Source: Candidatus Aenigmatarchaeota archaeon | GTDB lineage: Archaea > Aenigmatarchaeota > Aenigmatarchaeia > CG10238-14 > SCSR01 | DNA length: 47,108 bases | Direction of reading: 5' to 3' | NCBI GenBank assembly: GCA_016198705.1 | Contig: JACQIA010000017.1 | Coordinates: forward strand, 1 to 47,108 | Shown: positions 1-6,008 of the stretch, in pieces | Layout: each line of letters opens with the position of its first letter | How positions within the stretch are numbered: the stretch's first letter is position 1 | Program-made: the position numbers and the translations under genes | The notes under the pieces: generated by a model | Told to the model about the DNA's origin: nothing | What the model saw: only the letters and a program-made list of their open reading frames with translations | Database searches by the model: none

Positions 1-29
1 GGTAAAAATCGAAATTCAAGGTAGAGATA

Positions 30-224
30 ATGAACACGAATTACGAATATTACCTAAAAGCGGATGTTGGCAAGTTTATTGGTGAATGGATAGCTATAGT
101 AGACGGTAAAATAGTTGCCCATAGCTCAAATGTAAAAAAAACATACGAAGAGGCCAAAAAAAAATATCCTTCAAAAAGACCTTTAATAACGAGAGTTCCA
201 GACAAAGAAACAATGATTTTCTGA
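30..224 (+). CDS. Small DUF5678-like protein
   Basis: A 64-residue protein resembling the archaeal DUF5678 family. The typical core is visible as 'GEWIAIVDGKIVAHSSNVK' followed by a helix with 'EEAKKKYPSKRP' and the closing 'ITRVPDKE'. There is no signal peptide and no recognisable catalytic motif. The molecular function of the family is not known to me. It sits at the window edge, and 10 bp after its stop is a 17-codon remnant that looks like the start of the aspartic-protease-like gene often found beside this family. Family call is from memory of the motif, so moderate confidence. Confidence 0.7.
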   Translation: MNTNYEYYLKADVGKFIGEWIAIVDGKIVAHSSNVKKTYEEAKKKYPSKRPLITRVPDKETMIF

Positions 225-234
225 GTGGCTGAAA

Positions 235-288
235 ATGTCTATTGTTTTTAAGTACAAAAGGGTAGATAGACCTGAACATGGTTCTTAA
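235..288 (+). pseudogene. 5' remnant of a possible clan AA aspartic protease (retropepsin-like) gene
   Basis: An ATG-initiated 17-codon frame, 'MSIVFKYKRVDRPEHGS', ends at TAA. The segment 'FKYKRVDRPEHG' resembles the N-terminus of small archaeal retropepsin-like proteins that follow DUF5678-type genes; the catalytic D-[ST]-G part would come later and is absent. After the stop the DNA runs into the convergent vapC end with no continuing frame. I read it as a truncated partner gene; it could also be a chance short frame. Confidence 0.4.
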
Positions 289-358
289 AAAGATTTCTTG
301 AAACTTTGCCATCATAAAATGGACGGCTTAATTCTTCATAACTTCCGCGCATAAACTC

Positions 359-706
359 TCACTTTACCAATTTTAATTTAAACTTAGGCTCTACCAGTTT
401 GATATTCCTGTAATCCTTGTCCTTTGTTATGAACTTCAGATCTCTGTTCAAACACATACTTGCATTAAGTATGTCCACTGCACCAATTGGTTTGCCTATT
501 TTTCTAAGCATCCAAGCGATGTCTAAAGCTTTCTTAAAATCTTGCCTAGTTGGAAACAAAACTTTGCAAGATTTGCTTGCAGGTGGGAATTCTACAGTAT
601 TAATTAATGTAGTGATCCCTATTAGTCCATCAATCAAGAGTGACGTGTCAATAACTTCAATCGTCTCTTTTCGCTCTCTTTTATTCCTTTGTACCATTTC
701 TTCCAC
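359..706 (-). CDS. vapC: VapC-type PIN-domain toxin
   Basis: A compact PIN-domain ribonuclease, the toxin of a type II pair. The first catalytic aspartate is in 'EVIDTSLLIDGLIG', the central glutamate is probably in 'TLINTVEFPP', and the C-terminal acidic cluster is in 'GAVDILNASMCLNRD' with 'FITKDKDY'. At 115 residues it is short: the stretch between the first Asp motif and the Glu motif is much reduced compared with common VapC proteins of about 130 residues. No start codon lies closer to the Asp motif than ATG at 697 or 706, so it overlaps the antitoxin gene by more than 60 bp. It is co-transcribed downstream of the antitoxin. Confidence 0.8.
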   Translation of the reverse strand: MEEMVQRNKRERKETIEVIDTSLLIDGLIGITTLINTVEFPPASKSCKVLFPTRQDFKKALDIAWMLRKIGKPIGAVDILNASMCLNRDLKFITKDKDYRNIKLVEPKFKLKLVK

Positions 707-924
707 TCGGATTTTGGTCTCTTTGATATTTCCTCTATCCCTTCTCTAGTCTCTTTAGGAAGTTCCTTCCACAAATTTTCGGCTTCTACAATTCCTTCTC
801 TACTCACTCTCATCCTTATAGACTCCTTAGCCAATTCCTGGAGGTTTTTGTATCCATGACGTTTTGCATACTTTTCAGCCATTTTTTTAAGGTCATGCGG
901 TAGCCTTAAATTCAACTGTGTCAT
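634..924 (-). CDS. vapB: VapB-like ribbon-helix-helix antitoxin
   Basis: A 96-residue antitoxin placed directly upstream of, and overlapping, the PIN toxin. The N-terminus 'MTQLNLRLPHDLKKMAEKYA' reads as a ribbon-helix-helix DNA-binding strand and first helix. The lysine- and glutamate-rich C-terminus is the likely toxin-neutralising tail. A perfect 10-bp palindrome and a wider inverted repeat lie between its TATA-like sequence and the ATG, which fits autoregulation of the pair. Confidence 0.75.
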   Translation of the reverse strand: MTQLNLRLPHDLKKMAEKYAKRHGYKNLQELAKESIRMRVSREGIVEAENLWKELPKETREGIEEISKRPKSEWKKWYKGIKESEKRRLKLLTRHS

Positions 925-943
925 ATGATATCATTTGGTATCA
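925..943 (-). promoter_or_regulatory. Palindromic operator candidate of vapBC
   Basis: ATGATATCAT is a perfect 10-bp palindrome (925-934), and TGATA...TATCA forms a wider repeat through 943. It lies just upstream of the antitoxin ATG and downstream of an A/T-rich TATA-like stretch (about 944-955). The placement is right for repression by the VapBC complex; binding is inferred. Confidence 0.5.
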
Positions 944-1119
944 TTTATATTTAAATATTGTGTTCTCCCTTTATTAAAAAGGGACATACTCAGAACATCA
1001 TTTCGATACTGGCTTAGAAATTCATACTGCAATATAAAAACTGAGATAAAAAGACTAAAGAGTGCAATGTAAAGTAGTGAACTAGATACCTTAATTATGT
1101 TCAAATCCAAAATTTAATA

Positions 1120-1335
1120 ATGGTAAAGGCAAATTTTAAAATTGTCATCATAGTTATAATTCTAGCTGCAGTTTTTCTTGCGTGGGTTTTCTTGGCACCA
1201 AAATCTGAAGATAGTACATTCTTTGGCGGCTTATCTGGAAATTTCATATCCAATCCGTTGGAAAAAGTTCCTGAACTCAACCCTTTAGACAAAGTAAACC
1301 CCTTCAAGGATATTTTCAAAAATCCTTTTGAGTGA
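1120..1335 (+). CDS. Small single-pass membrane or secreted protein
   Basis: A 71-residue protein with a strong hydrophobic segment near the N-terminus (about residues 6-26, 'IVIIVIILAAVFLAWVFLAP'), preceded by lysines, so either a signal anchor or an uncleaved signal peptide. The remainder is a short hydrophilic tail with three similar 'NP' turns (SNPLEKV, LNPLDKV, VNPFKDI), an internal repeat of about 9 residues. It ends 4 bp before the ATG of the cysteine-repeat protein, so the two are probably co-transcribed. No family recognised. Confidence 0.55.
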   Translation: MVKANFKIVIIVIILAAVFLAWVFLAPKSEDSTFFGGLSGNFISNPLEKVPELNPLDKVNPFKDIFKNPFE

Positions 1336-1339
1336 TTCA

Positions 1340-2620
1340 ATGAAAAATATGGATTCAATTTTATCAATATCCTTTTCAACTGTCATATTTGTCAGCTTAC
1401 TTTCTATTGCACTGGCTGTGTCGGAAGATGATATTGTTTTTCCTGTAGCTGAGCTGGGAAACTGTGAGACTGAAGATGCGTGCAAAGTGTTTTGCGATCT
1501 GCCCGAGAATCTTAAAGCGTGTTTTAGTTTTGCTGAGAAACACAACCTAATTCCGGAAGAAGAGGCCCAGGAAATAAGGAAATTTATAGAACTGGGAGAA
1601 GGCCCTGGCGGTTGTAAAACACCATCTGAATGCGAGGAATATTGTAATGACATCAATCATATGGTTGAATGTATTTCTTTTGCAGAAGAAAATGGGTTCA
1701 TTTCAGCAGAAGAATTGGAGGAAGCTAAAAAGATACAGGCTGCATTAGCTAAAGGTGCAAAACTTCCAGGCAATTGCAGAAATGAAGAGGAATGTGATAG
1801 TTATTGTAATAATCCAAGTAATATGGAGGAATGTATAACTTTTGCAGAGATCGCAGGATTTATCCCACCAGATGAACTTGAAGAAGCAAAGAAAGTACTT
1901 GAAGCAACTAAAAAAGGATTTAAGCCTCCAGCTTGTAGAGGGAAGTTGGAATGTGATATTTATTGCATTCAACCAGAACATTTTGAAGAATGTATCACGT
2001 TTGCTGAGGCTGCAGGCTTGATTCCGGCAGAAGAATTAGAGGACGCAAAAAAGTCTTTGCAGGCAATTAAAAAGGGAGTAAAGCCTCCAGCTTGTAGAGG
2101 GGAAACAGAATGTCAAATTTATTGTGCAGAGCCTGCACATATCGAGGAATGTATAACATTTGCAGAGGCTGCTGGATTTATATCAAAGGAAGAGGCTGAA
2201 ATTATTAAAAAAACTGGGGGTAAAGGTCCGGGTGATTGTAGGGGTAAAGAAGAATGCGACAGATTTTGTAAAGATCCTGCTAACCAGGAGATATGTTTTA
2301 ACTTTGGTAGAGAACATGGTTTAATTTCAGAAGCTGACCTCCAAAGAAGTGAAGAAGGTAAAAGACAACTTCAAGATGTATTGAACCAAGCGCCTCAACC
2401 AGTGTTGGAGTGCTTAACTCAGCAATTGGGACAAGAGACTATTGATAAAATCAGAGCTGGTACGATAACACCTTCCCAAAATATGGGAGATAAGATACGA
2501 ATATGTTATGAAACGTTAAGATCTCAAACACCTCAAGCACCACCTGAAGAGAGTCAAATGCCACCTGAGAGTCAGATACACCCCGAAGAGAACATTCCTC
2601 ATGAAATAATTCAAGAATAG
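1340..2620 (+). CDS. Secreted protein of tandem four-cysteine repeats
   Basis: About 426 residues. ATG at 1340 is preferred to the TTG at 1328 because it gives a compact signal peptide (hydrophobic 'STVIFVSLLSIALAVS'). Six tandem repeats of about 48-54 residues follow, each with the pattern C-x5-C-x3-C-x9-C (for example 'CRNEEECDSYCNNPSNMEEC'), then a conserved 'ITFAEAAGFIPPEELEEAKK' helix and a linker ending in Pro or Gly. A degenerate seventh unit and a Pro/Gln/Glu-rich tail close the protein. Four cysteines per unit suggest two disulfides per repeat outside the cell. The upstream gene is the small membrane protein. Repeats of this type occur in uncultured archaea and bacteria, but I know no assigned function. 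Confidence 0.75.
   Translation: MKNMDSILSISFSTVIFVSLLSIALAVSEDDIVFPVAELGNCETEDACKVFCDLPENLKACFSFAEKHNLIPEEEAQEIRKFIELGEGPGGCKTPSECEEYCNDINHMVECISFAEENGFISAEELEEAKKIQAALAKGAKLPGNCRNEEECDSYCNNPSNMEECITFAEIAGFIPPDELEEAKKVLEATKKGFKPPACRGKLECDIYCIQPEHFEECITFAEAAGLIPAEELEDAKKSLQAIKKGVKPPACRGETECQIYCAEPAHIEECITFAEAAGFISKEEAEIIKKTGGKGPGDCRGKEECDRFCKDPANQEICFNFGREHGLISEADLQRSEEGKRQLQDVLNQAPQPVLECLTQQLGQETIDKIRAGTITPSQNMGDKIRICYETLRSQTPQAPPEESQMPPESQIHPEENIPHEIIQE
1460..2400 (+). repeat. Six in-frame coding repeats (4-Cys units) within the secreted protein
   Basis: The repeats are protein-level. Units 3 to 5 are the most alike ('EECITFAEAAGFIP' and 'KPPACRG' recur almost unchanged), while units 1, 2 and 6 have drifted. 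This gradient points to growth of the array from its middle by unequal recombination. Confidence 0.6.
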
Positions 2621-2687
2621 ATAATGTTATATGGAAAAACTTAGAGAAGATTTTTGAAGTAATCCACCTTACTTTATTCATCTACCA

Positions 2688-2710
2688 TCAGAAATTTATA
2701 AAGTCTCATT
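2688..2710. repeat. Dispersed repeat copy 1 (TCAGAAATTTATAAAGTCTC)
   Basis: This copy touches the stop codon of the minus-strand gene that follows. Read on the plus strand it resembles a BRE plus TATA box (AGAAA, then TTATAAA). See the finding on the dispersed repeat. Confidence 0.5.
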
Positions 2711-2996
2711 ATATCAAGAATTTCTTCTGTTTTCTGGCAAACTCTGTCACTATCTCAATAATTTCATCCGCTTTTCTTGGATTCAACGAAACTTGCAGAC
2801 CATAACTCGTAGGCTTCGACAAGATATAGCCTTCCCTTATGAGCTCTTTAGTTATATCGTGATATATTCCTTTCAGATGTGCAGGTATCCCCTTGCCTAC
2901 ATTTTCGATTGCTGTATGCTTCCCACCATAAATGCGTCTTATATGCAACTTCCAGAGAATATGAGATTTTATATCCTGCTTTGGTAAAACAGCCAT
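2709..2996 (-). CDS. Conserved archaeal hypothetical protein, probably winged-helix
   Basis: The ORF opens at 3014, but the ATG at 2996 (MAVLPKQDIK) is preferred: a TATA-like CTTTATATAATT lies about 25-30 bp upstream, giving a near-leaderless start. The 95-residue product is basic. A helix-rich N-terminal half is followed by a strand-turn-strand 'YILSKPTSYGLQVSLNPRK' that resembles the wing of a winged helix, and a C-terminal helix. It is divergent from the winged-helix gene at 3098, with two palindromes in the shared promoter. I recall similar archaeal hypothetical proteins but no function. Confidence 0.55.
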   Translation of the reverse strand: MAVLPKQDIKSHILWKLHIRRIYGGKHTAIENVGKGIPAHLKGIYHDITKELIREGYILSKPTSYGLQVSLNPRKADEIIEIVTEFARKQKKFLI

Positions 2997-3038
2997 ATTG
3001 AATAAAATAAACACGGAATTATATAAAGTTAATCCTTA

Positions 3039-3067
3039 TATACTTTGAAAGTATACTAATTTAGTAT
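3039..3067. promoter_or_regulatory. Two overlapping perfect palindromes between divergent genes
   Basis: TATACTTT-G-AAAGTATA (3039-3055) and ATACTAA-T-TTAGTAT (3053-3067) are both perfect inverted repeats with a one-base centre. They overlap by three bases. They lie in the 101-bp divergent promoter between the 2709 and 3098 genes, next to TATA-like sequences, and look like an operator for the adjacent winged-helix regulator. Confidence 0.6.
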
Positions 3068-3097
3068 GATGAATATGAATATGGTTGGTGGATAGAA

Positions 3098-3427
3098 ATG
3101 GCAACAACAGTGTTAACAGAATACTTTGGTGGGCATCCGATGCTGAAAATACTAGAGTTTTTGATAGAAAACAAAATTTTTGACTATTCTAAGAAGCAAA
3201 TTGCGGAAGAAATAGATTTATCGAAAGTAACATTCTTAAAACATTTCAAAAAATTAGAAGAGCTTGGATTAGTAAAAGTTACTAGAAAATTTGGGAAGGC
3301 AAAGTTGTATACATTAAACGAATCGAACACTTTCTCGAAGAGGTTTATAGAATTAACATTGTCATTGGCTAATTACCATGCTCAAACACTAATGGAAAAG
3401 CGTACTTTCGTTGGGGCACGTCATTAA
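3098..3427 (+). CDS. Winged-helix transcriptional regulator
   Basis: A 109-residue protein whose first 75 residues form a winged helix: 'HPMLKILEFLIENKIFDYS' (helix 1), 'KKQIAEEIDLSKVTFLKHFK' (helix-turn-helix) and 'LGLVKVTRKFGKAKLYTLN' (wing). A C-terminal helix probably dimerises it. GGTGGA lies about 6 bp upstream of the ATG as a Shine-Dalgarno site. The upstream palindromes suggest autoregulation and control of the divergent gene. No ligand-binding domain is seen; the family resembles archaeal ArsR/MarR-like one-domain regulators. Confidence 0.75.
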   Translation: MATTVLTEYFGGHPMLKILEFLIENKIFDYSKKQIAEEIDLSKVTFLKHFKKLEELGLVKVTRKFGKAKLYTLNESNTFSKRFIELTLSLANYHAQTLMEKRTFVGARH

Positions 3428-3438
3428 AATTTATTCTT

Positions 3439-3469
3439 CTGCCCTCAGAAACTTATAAATCTCACTTTT
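3439..3469. repeat. Dispersed repeat copy 2
   Basis: CTCAGAAACTTATAAATCTC runs through the stop codon of the minus-strand nuclease gene in a convergent junction. It is nearly identical over about 30 bp to the copy at 4986-5015. Confidence 0.55.
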
Positions 3470-3935
3470 TCTTTTTAATTTGACAAATTGTACTTGCCCA
3501 ATTTTCAGTTGCAAATTCACTCTTCTTGCAGAAACTGCTAAGACCTTTAGCTAAACCAGCATCGAGTAAAGCTGCATTAACATTAGTCTCGCCACAGTAT
3601 ACAACACCGACAATTCTTTTGTAACTTCCTTTCCTTTGTTTATCGTCCTCGTCAAATATTGCTACAGAATTTAAGCACAACTTAGTGGTAAAATCAGTTG
3701 CCTTCTTCCAGCCAACTTTGTCTCTCTTTTCAGGTGCATCAACTAAACTAAGTCTTATGTTAATAGTCTTATTTAGGACAACTGTGTCACCGTCAATAAC
3801 TTTTGTAATTATGCCAGTTAAACAGCGTGCCTTACCCTTGCATTTGAAATGAATTGCTTCAGAAACTGTGGAAAGCAATAATACTGAAATGAAAAAGGTT
3901 GCCAAAATTATTACATAAATGGTATTAGATTTCAC
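3462..3935 (-). CDS. Secreted thermonuclease-like (SNase) protein
   Basis: 157 residues with an N-terminal signal peptide or anchor (about residues 7-27, 'YVIILATFFISVLLLSTVSE') and an OB-fold SNase domain. Motifs: 'VIDGDTVVLN' and 'IRLSLVDAPEK', the latter containing the D-A-P-E typical of staphylococcal-nuclease homologues; 'KRIVGVVYCGETNVNAALLDAGLA' matches the C-terminal half. The family cleaves DNA and RNA with calcium. The catalytic arginine of 'IRL' is present; the second arginine is probably in 'YKRIVG'. Six cysteines remain after the signal, which fits an exported protein stabilised by disulfides. Likely nutritional or defensive nuclease outside the cell. Confidence 0.8.
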   Translation of the reverse strand: MKSNTIYVIILATFFISVLLLSTVSEAIHFKCKGKARCLTGIITKVIDGDTVVLNKTINIRLSLVDAPEKRDKVGWKKATDFTTKLCLNSVAIFDEDDKQRKGSYKRIVGVVYCGETNVNAALLDAGLAKGLSSFCKKSEFATENWASTICQIKKKK

Positions 3936-3950
3936 ACTTCTGACTTATTT

Positions 3951-3968
3951 TCAAAACTTATAAAGTCT
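3951..3968. repeat. Dispersed repeat copy 3
   Basis: TCAAAACTTATAAAGTCT lies between the broken trmO stop and the nuclease start. On the minus strand it gives ACTTTATAAG about 20-25 bp from the nuclease ATG, so here the core may serve as its TATA box. Confidence 0.45.
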
Positions 3969-3977
3969 AGATGTCTA

Positions 3978-4434
3978 TCAGAATTCTAACTTGTTAACCC
4001 AGTCCGGTATTCTTTCATCTTCAACCCTATCATACTGCGGCCAATATGGTTTGATGTCAATTATTGGGGTCCCATCCAAAATATCCAAACCTTTTACTTT
4101 GATTTTGTTCCCGTTTCTCCCTACGAGTTTTACTGTTGTAATTGCGATTGGATTCGGCCTCTCCGGACATCTGCAACTAAAGATTCCGACAACTGGTACA
4201 TCAGGATTTCCTTGCGGCCTGTGAGTCATGACATGTTTTTTCACTCTATCCATCCAATAGACAATAATCACGTGGGAATACTCCTCGATTCCAGTCAATG
4301 CATCAGTAAATTCTTCATCCAGTAAATTCTTCATCCAGTATTATCTCTGAAATTTCATCTGCAAAATTTCCAAATCTCGGCTCTTTAACATTATTTTTTA
4401 CAAATCCGATCGGTTTCAGATTGATTTCGTCCAT
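3978..4434 (-). pseudogene. trmO: tRNA methyltransferase TrmO (TsaA/YaeB family), frameshifted by a 16-bp duplication
   Basis: The family uses SAM to methylate t6A37 in tRNA. The gene opens with ATG at 4434 ('MDEINLKPIGFVKNNVKEPR', the usual 'PIG' start) and runs to 'IILDEEFTG' before a stop. The rest (ORF 3978-4334) carries the hallmark 'HVIIVYWMD', 'HRPQGNPD', 'GIFSCRCPERPNPIAIT' and 'ILDGTPIIDIKPYWPQYD'. Between them the 16-bp unit CAGTAAATTCTTCATC is present twice in tandem (4304-4335). Removing one copy restores one 146-residue frame of normal family length. As read, the full enzyme cannot be made unless slippage restores the frame; a shortened product from the internal ATG at 4334 lacks the first strand. 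Confidence 0.85.
4304..4340. repeat. 16-bp perfect tandem duplication inside trmO
   Basis: Two exact copies of CAGTAAATTCTTCATC (4304-4319 and 4320-4335), followed by the first five bases of a third. Sixteen is not a multiple of three, so one copy number is in frame and the other is not. It may be a recent mutation, a slippage switch, or an assembly artefact. Confidence 0.9.
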
Positions 4435-4451
4435 GATATTCATAAGTAGGT

Positions 4452-4470
4452 TCAGAACTTATAAACTCTT
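4452..4470 (+). promoter_or_regulatory. TATA-type promoter of the TspO gene (dispersed repeat copy 4)
   Basis: TCAGAACTTATAAACTCTT lies about 35-40 bp before the ATG at 4500, the expected distance for a BRE/TATA with a short leader. It is the member of the repeat family that best fits a plain promoter. It also lies just upstream of the trmO start on the other strand. Confidence 0.5.
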
Positions 4471-4499
4471 TTAATTTGCCAGAAAACAAAGTCCAAGTA

Positions 4500-4982
4500 A
4501 TGGTTAAACTGAAAATCGGCAGGCTGATGGCTGCAATAATCATCTGCCAACTTGCTGGAATTATAGGCTCTGTCTTCACATTACAATCAATCCCATCTTG
4601 GTATGCAACATTAGTAAAACCTAGTTTCGCTCCGCCTAACTGGCTGTTCGGCCCTGTATGGATTACTCTTTATACGTTGATGGGAATTTCCCTGTATCTC
4701 GTCTGGGATAAAGGTTTCAAGAAAAAGGAAAATAAAATTGCCCTGTACATTTTTGCAGCACAGCTTGCATTGAATGCTATGTGGTCGGTTGTCTTCTTTG
4801 GATTGAAATCAACTTTCTACGGGCTGATGACAATAGTTGTCCTGTGGATTGCCATAGCTGCAACAATAATTTCATTTTACAAAATTTCCAAAAAGGCTGC
4901 CTGGCTGCTGGTGCCATATATTACATGGGTGAGCATTGCAACAGTGTTGAACTTTTATATATGGCAACTTAACTTTGGATGA
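4500..4982 (+). CDS. tspO: TspO/MBR family membrane protein
   Basis: 160 residues with five hydrophobic helices, matching TspO (tryptophan-rich sensory protein / peripheral benzodiazepine receptor). Family landmarks: 'IPSWYATLVKPSFAPPNWLFGPVW', 'LYTLMGISLYLVW', 'LALNAMWSVVFFGL' and 'ATVLNFYIWQLN'. ATG at 4500 is preferred to the TTG at 4476 because family members begin close to the first helix. Homologues bind porphyrins and other tetrapyrroles and act in oxidative-stress or tetrapyrrole handling. No haem gene is nearby, so its local role is open. Confidence 0.9.
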   Translation: MVKLKIGRLMAAIIICQLAGIIGSVFTLQSIPSWYATLVKPSFAPPNWLFGPVWITLYTLMGISLYLVWDKGFKKKENKIALYIFAAQLALNAMWSVVFFGLKSTFYGLMTIVVLWIAIAATIISFYKISKKAAWLLVPYITWVSIATVLNFYIWQLNFG

Positions 4983-4985
4983 AAC

Positions 4986-5015
4986 TGCCCTCAGAAACTT
5001 ATAAAGTCTCACTTT
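4986..5015. repeat. Dispersed repeat copy 5
   Basis: CTCAGAAACTTATAAAGTCT with flanks almost identical to the copy at 3439. It lies in the convergent junction between tspO and the second PIN toxin, where no gene needs a promoter in either direction. Confidence 0.55.
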
Positions 5016-5045
5016 CTATAAACCATAAAAGAAAAAAGTTACTTT

Positions 5046-5486
5046 TCAAATATGCCTTTCTGGTCCGCCTATTCTGAAAAATTTTACGTTATTCTTGGCT
5101 TTGCGCTTGATTTCCTCGTCAAATGTCAGAAATTTTGAATCCGCCTCCTTCGCCAAAGAAACAAAAATTGCATCAGATCCCCTTACACCAAGCCTTACAG
5201 CCGTCTCGACAGCAGAAAATATGCGGTCATTTTCAAGCTCCTCGAAAGTTATCAGCCCTTCCGCCCATGATTTGAGCGTCTCTTCGACCATATGAGCCAT
5301 ATTAATGCTGCCAGTTCTTCGCCTTATCGCGCCCACCACTTCAGGCAGTGCCAGATAAGACGTGGTTTTGGCATAGTCTTTCAGGGCAATCTCTCGGAAA
5401 ATTTCAACAGCCTTTTTATGGTTTTCATCTCTCTCCAGAAAGAGGCTTACAAAAAATGAAGAATCGATTGTTATTCTCACTGTCAT
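5046..5486 (-). CDS. vapC: PIN-domain toxin of a type II toxin-antitoxin pair
   Basis: 146 residues from the ATG at 5486 (MTVRITIDSSFF); the longer ORF to 5534 runs into the antitoxin gene. Catalytic acidic residues: D in 'ITIDSSFFVSLFL', E in 'YLALPEVVGAI', D in 'GVRGSDAIFVSLAKEA' and D in 'FLTFDEEI'. All four positions expected for a metal-dependent PIN RNase are present. Its ATG overlaps the antitoxin TGA in ATGA (5483-5486), so translation is coupled. Confidence 0.85.
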   Translation of the reverse strand: MTVRITIDSSFFVSLFLERDENHKKAVEIFREIALKDYAKTTSYLALPEVVGAIRRRTGSINMAHMVEETLKSWAEGLITFEELENDRIFSAVETAVRLGVRGSDAIFVSLAKEADSKFLTFDEEIKRKAKNNVKFFRIGGPERHI

Positions 5487-5749
5487 CTGCGTTCTTCTCG
5501 AATAGCCTGCACGGCAGACAAGCCCTTGGGCCATTTCTTGCTTACCATACTTGCTATTTTTTCTACTTTTGCCAATTCCCTTTCCACGTCAAGTTTTTCA
5601 ATTACTATCCTGTTTCCTTCAAGCCTTTCTTTGACAACAGTGCCAGGCATTATTCCGGTTGCTTTCCTGAACTCCTTTTTCAATACTATCTGCCCTTTCG
5701 GACCAAGCCTTGATATGCTCTCCATGACCTCTTTTTTCATACCTTCCAT
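5483..5749 (-). CDS. vapB: AbrB/SpoVT-type antitoxin
   Basis: 88 residues. The swapped-hairpin AbrB fold is visible in 'SRLGPKGQIVLKKEFRKATGI', with 'PGTVVKERLEGNRIVIEKL' completing the barrel. The C-terminal helix (KVEKIASMVSKKWPKGLSA) is the likely toxin-binding part. It precedes and overlaps the PIN toxin by 4 bp. Antitoxins of this class bind their own promoter as dimers. A second ATG nine bases downstream is an equally possible start. Confidence 0.85.
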   Translation of the reverse strand: MEGMKKEVMESISRLGPKGQIVLKKEFRKATGIMPGTVVKERLEGNRIVIEKLDVERELAKVEKIASMVSKKWPKGLSAVQAIREERR

Positions 5750-5825
5750 TTAGTTTTACGTTTATTTAAGTATTACTTATTAAAAAGTTCCACATTCTCT
5801 CACTCAAGCAACCTAACTCAATCGA

Positions 5826-5915
5826 CTATCTCACGCAGATTTCGTAAGTTTCTGGGAATGCTGAGGGGCATGGATCTGTGCCGGTGGCAAGCACCAGTTC
5901 TTCGCTTGAAAATTC
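5826..5915 (-). pseudogene. 3' stub of a third surface-protein paralogue
   Basis: The minus strand reads 'FSSEELVLATGTDPCPSAFP' then 'ETYEICVR' and a stop. This aligns with the C-terminus of the neighbour at 6009 ('DNELAASAGQGQCPGELPIG', then 'YEIWNR') in length, in the single cysteine and in the closing YEI-x(2)-R. An in-frame TGA stands immediately upstream and the frame does not continue. It looks like the last 29 codons of a deleted paralogue. Confidence 0.65.
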
Positions 5916-5954
5916 TCACAAGATATTTTTCCATAAACTATTCATCTGTCACGG

Positions 5955-5975
5955 GAACTCATAAAGTTTCATTTT
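5955..5975. repeat. Dispersed repeat copy 6 (diverged)
   Basis: GAACTCATAAAGTTTCATTT between the paralogue stub and the stop of the 6009 gene. Same core and the same side of a minus-strand gene end as other copies, with more changes. Confidence 0.35.
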
Positions 5976-6008
5976 AATGATTTCAATTTTCTTGCCTACA
6001 AATAAATC

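Noticed and set aside
94-315. 73-aa minus-strand ORF over the DUF5678 gene
   Set aside because: Phe/Leu-rich shadow of the Lys-rich sense gene.
1460-2400. CRISPR-like repeat array
   Set aside because: The periodicity is at the protein level (about 150 bp units in one open frame) with diverged DNA; no short identical repeats with spacers. No CRISPR or cas gene is seen anywhere in the window.
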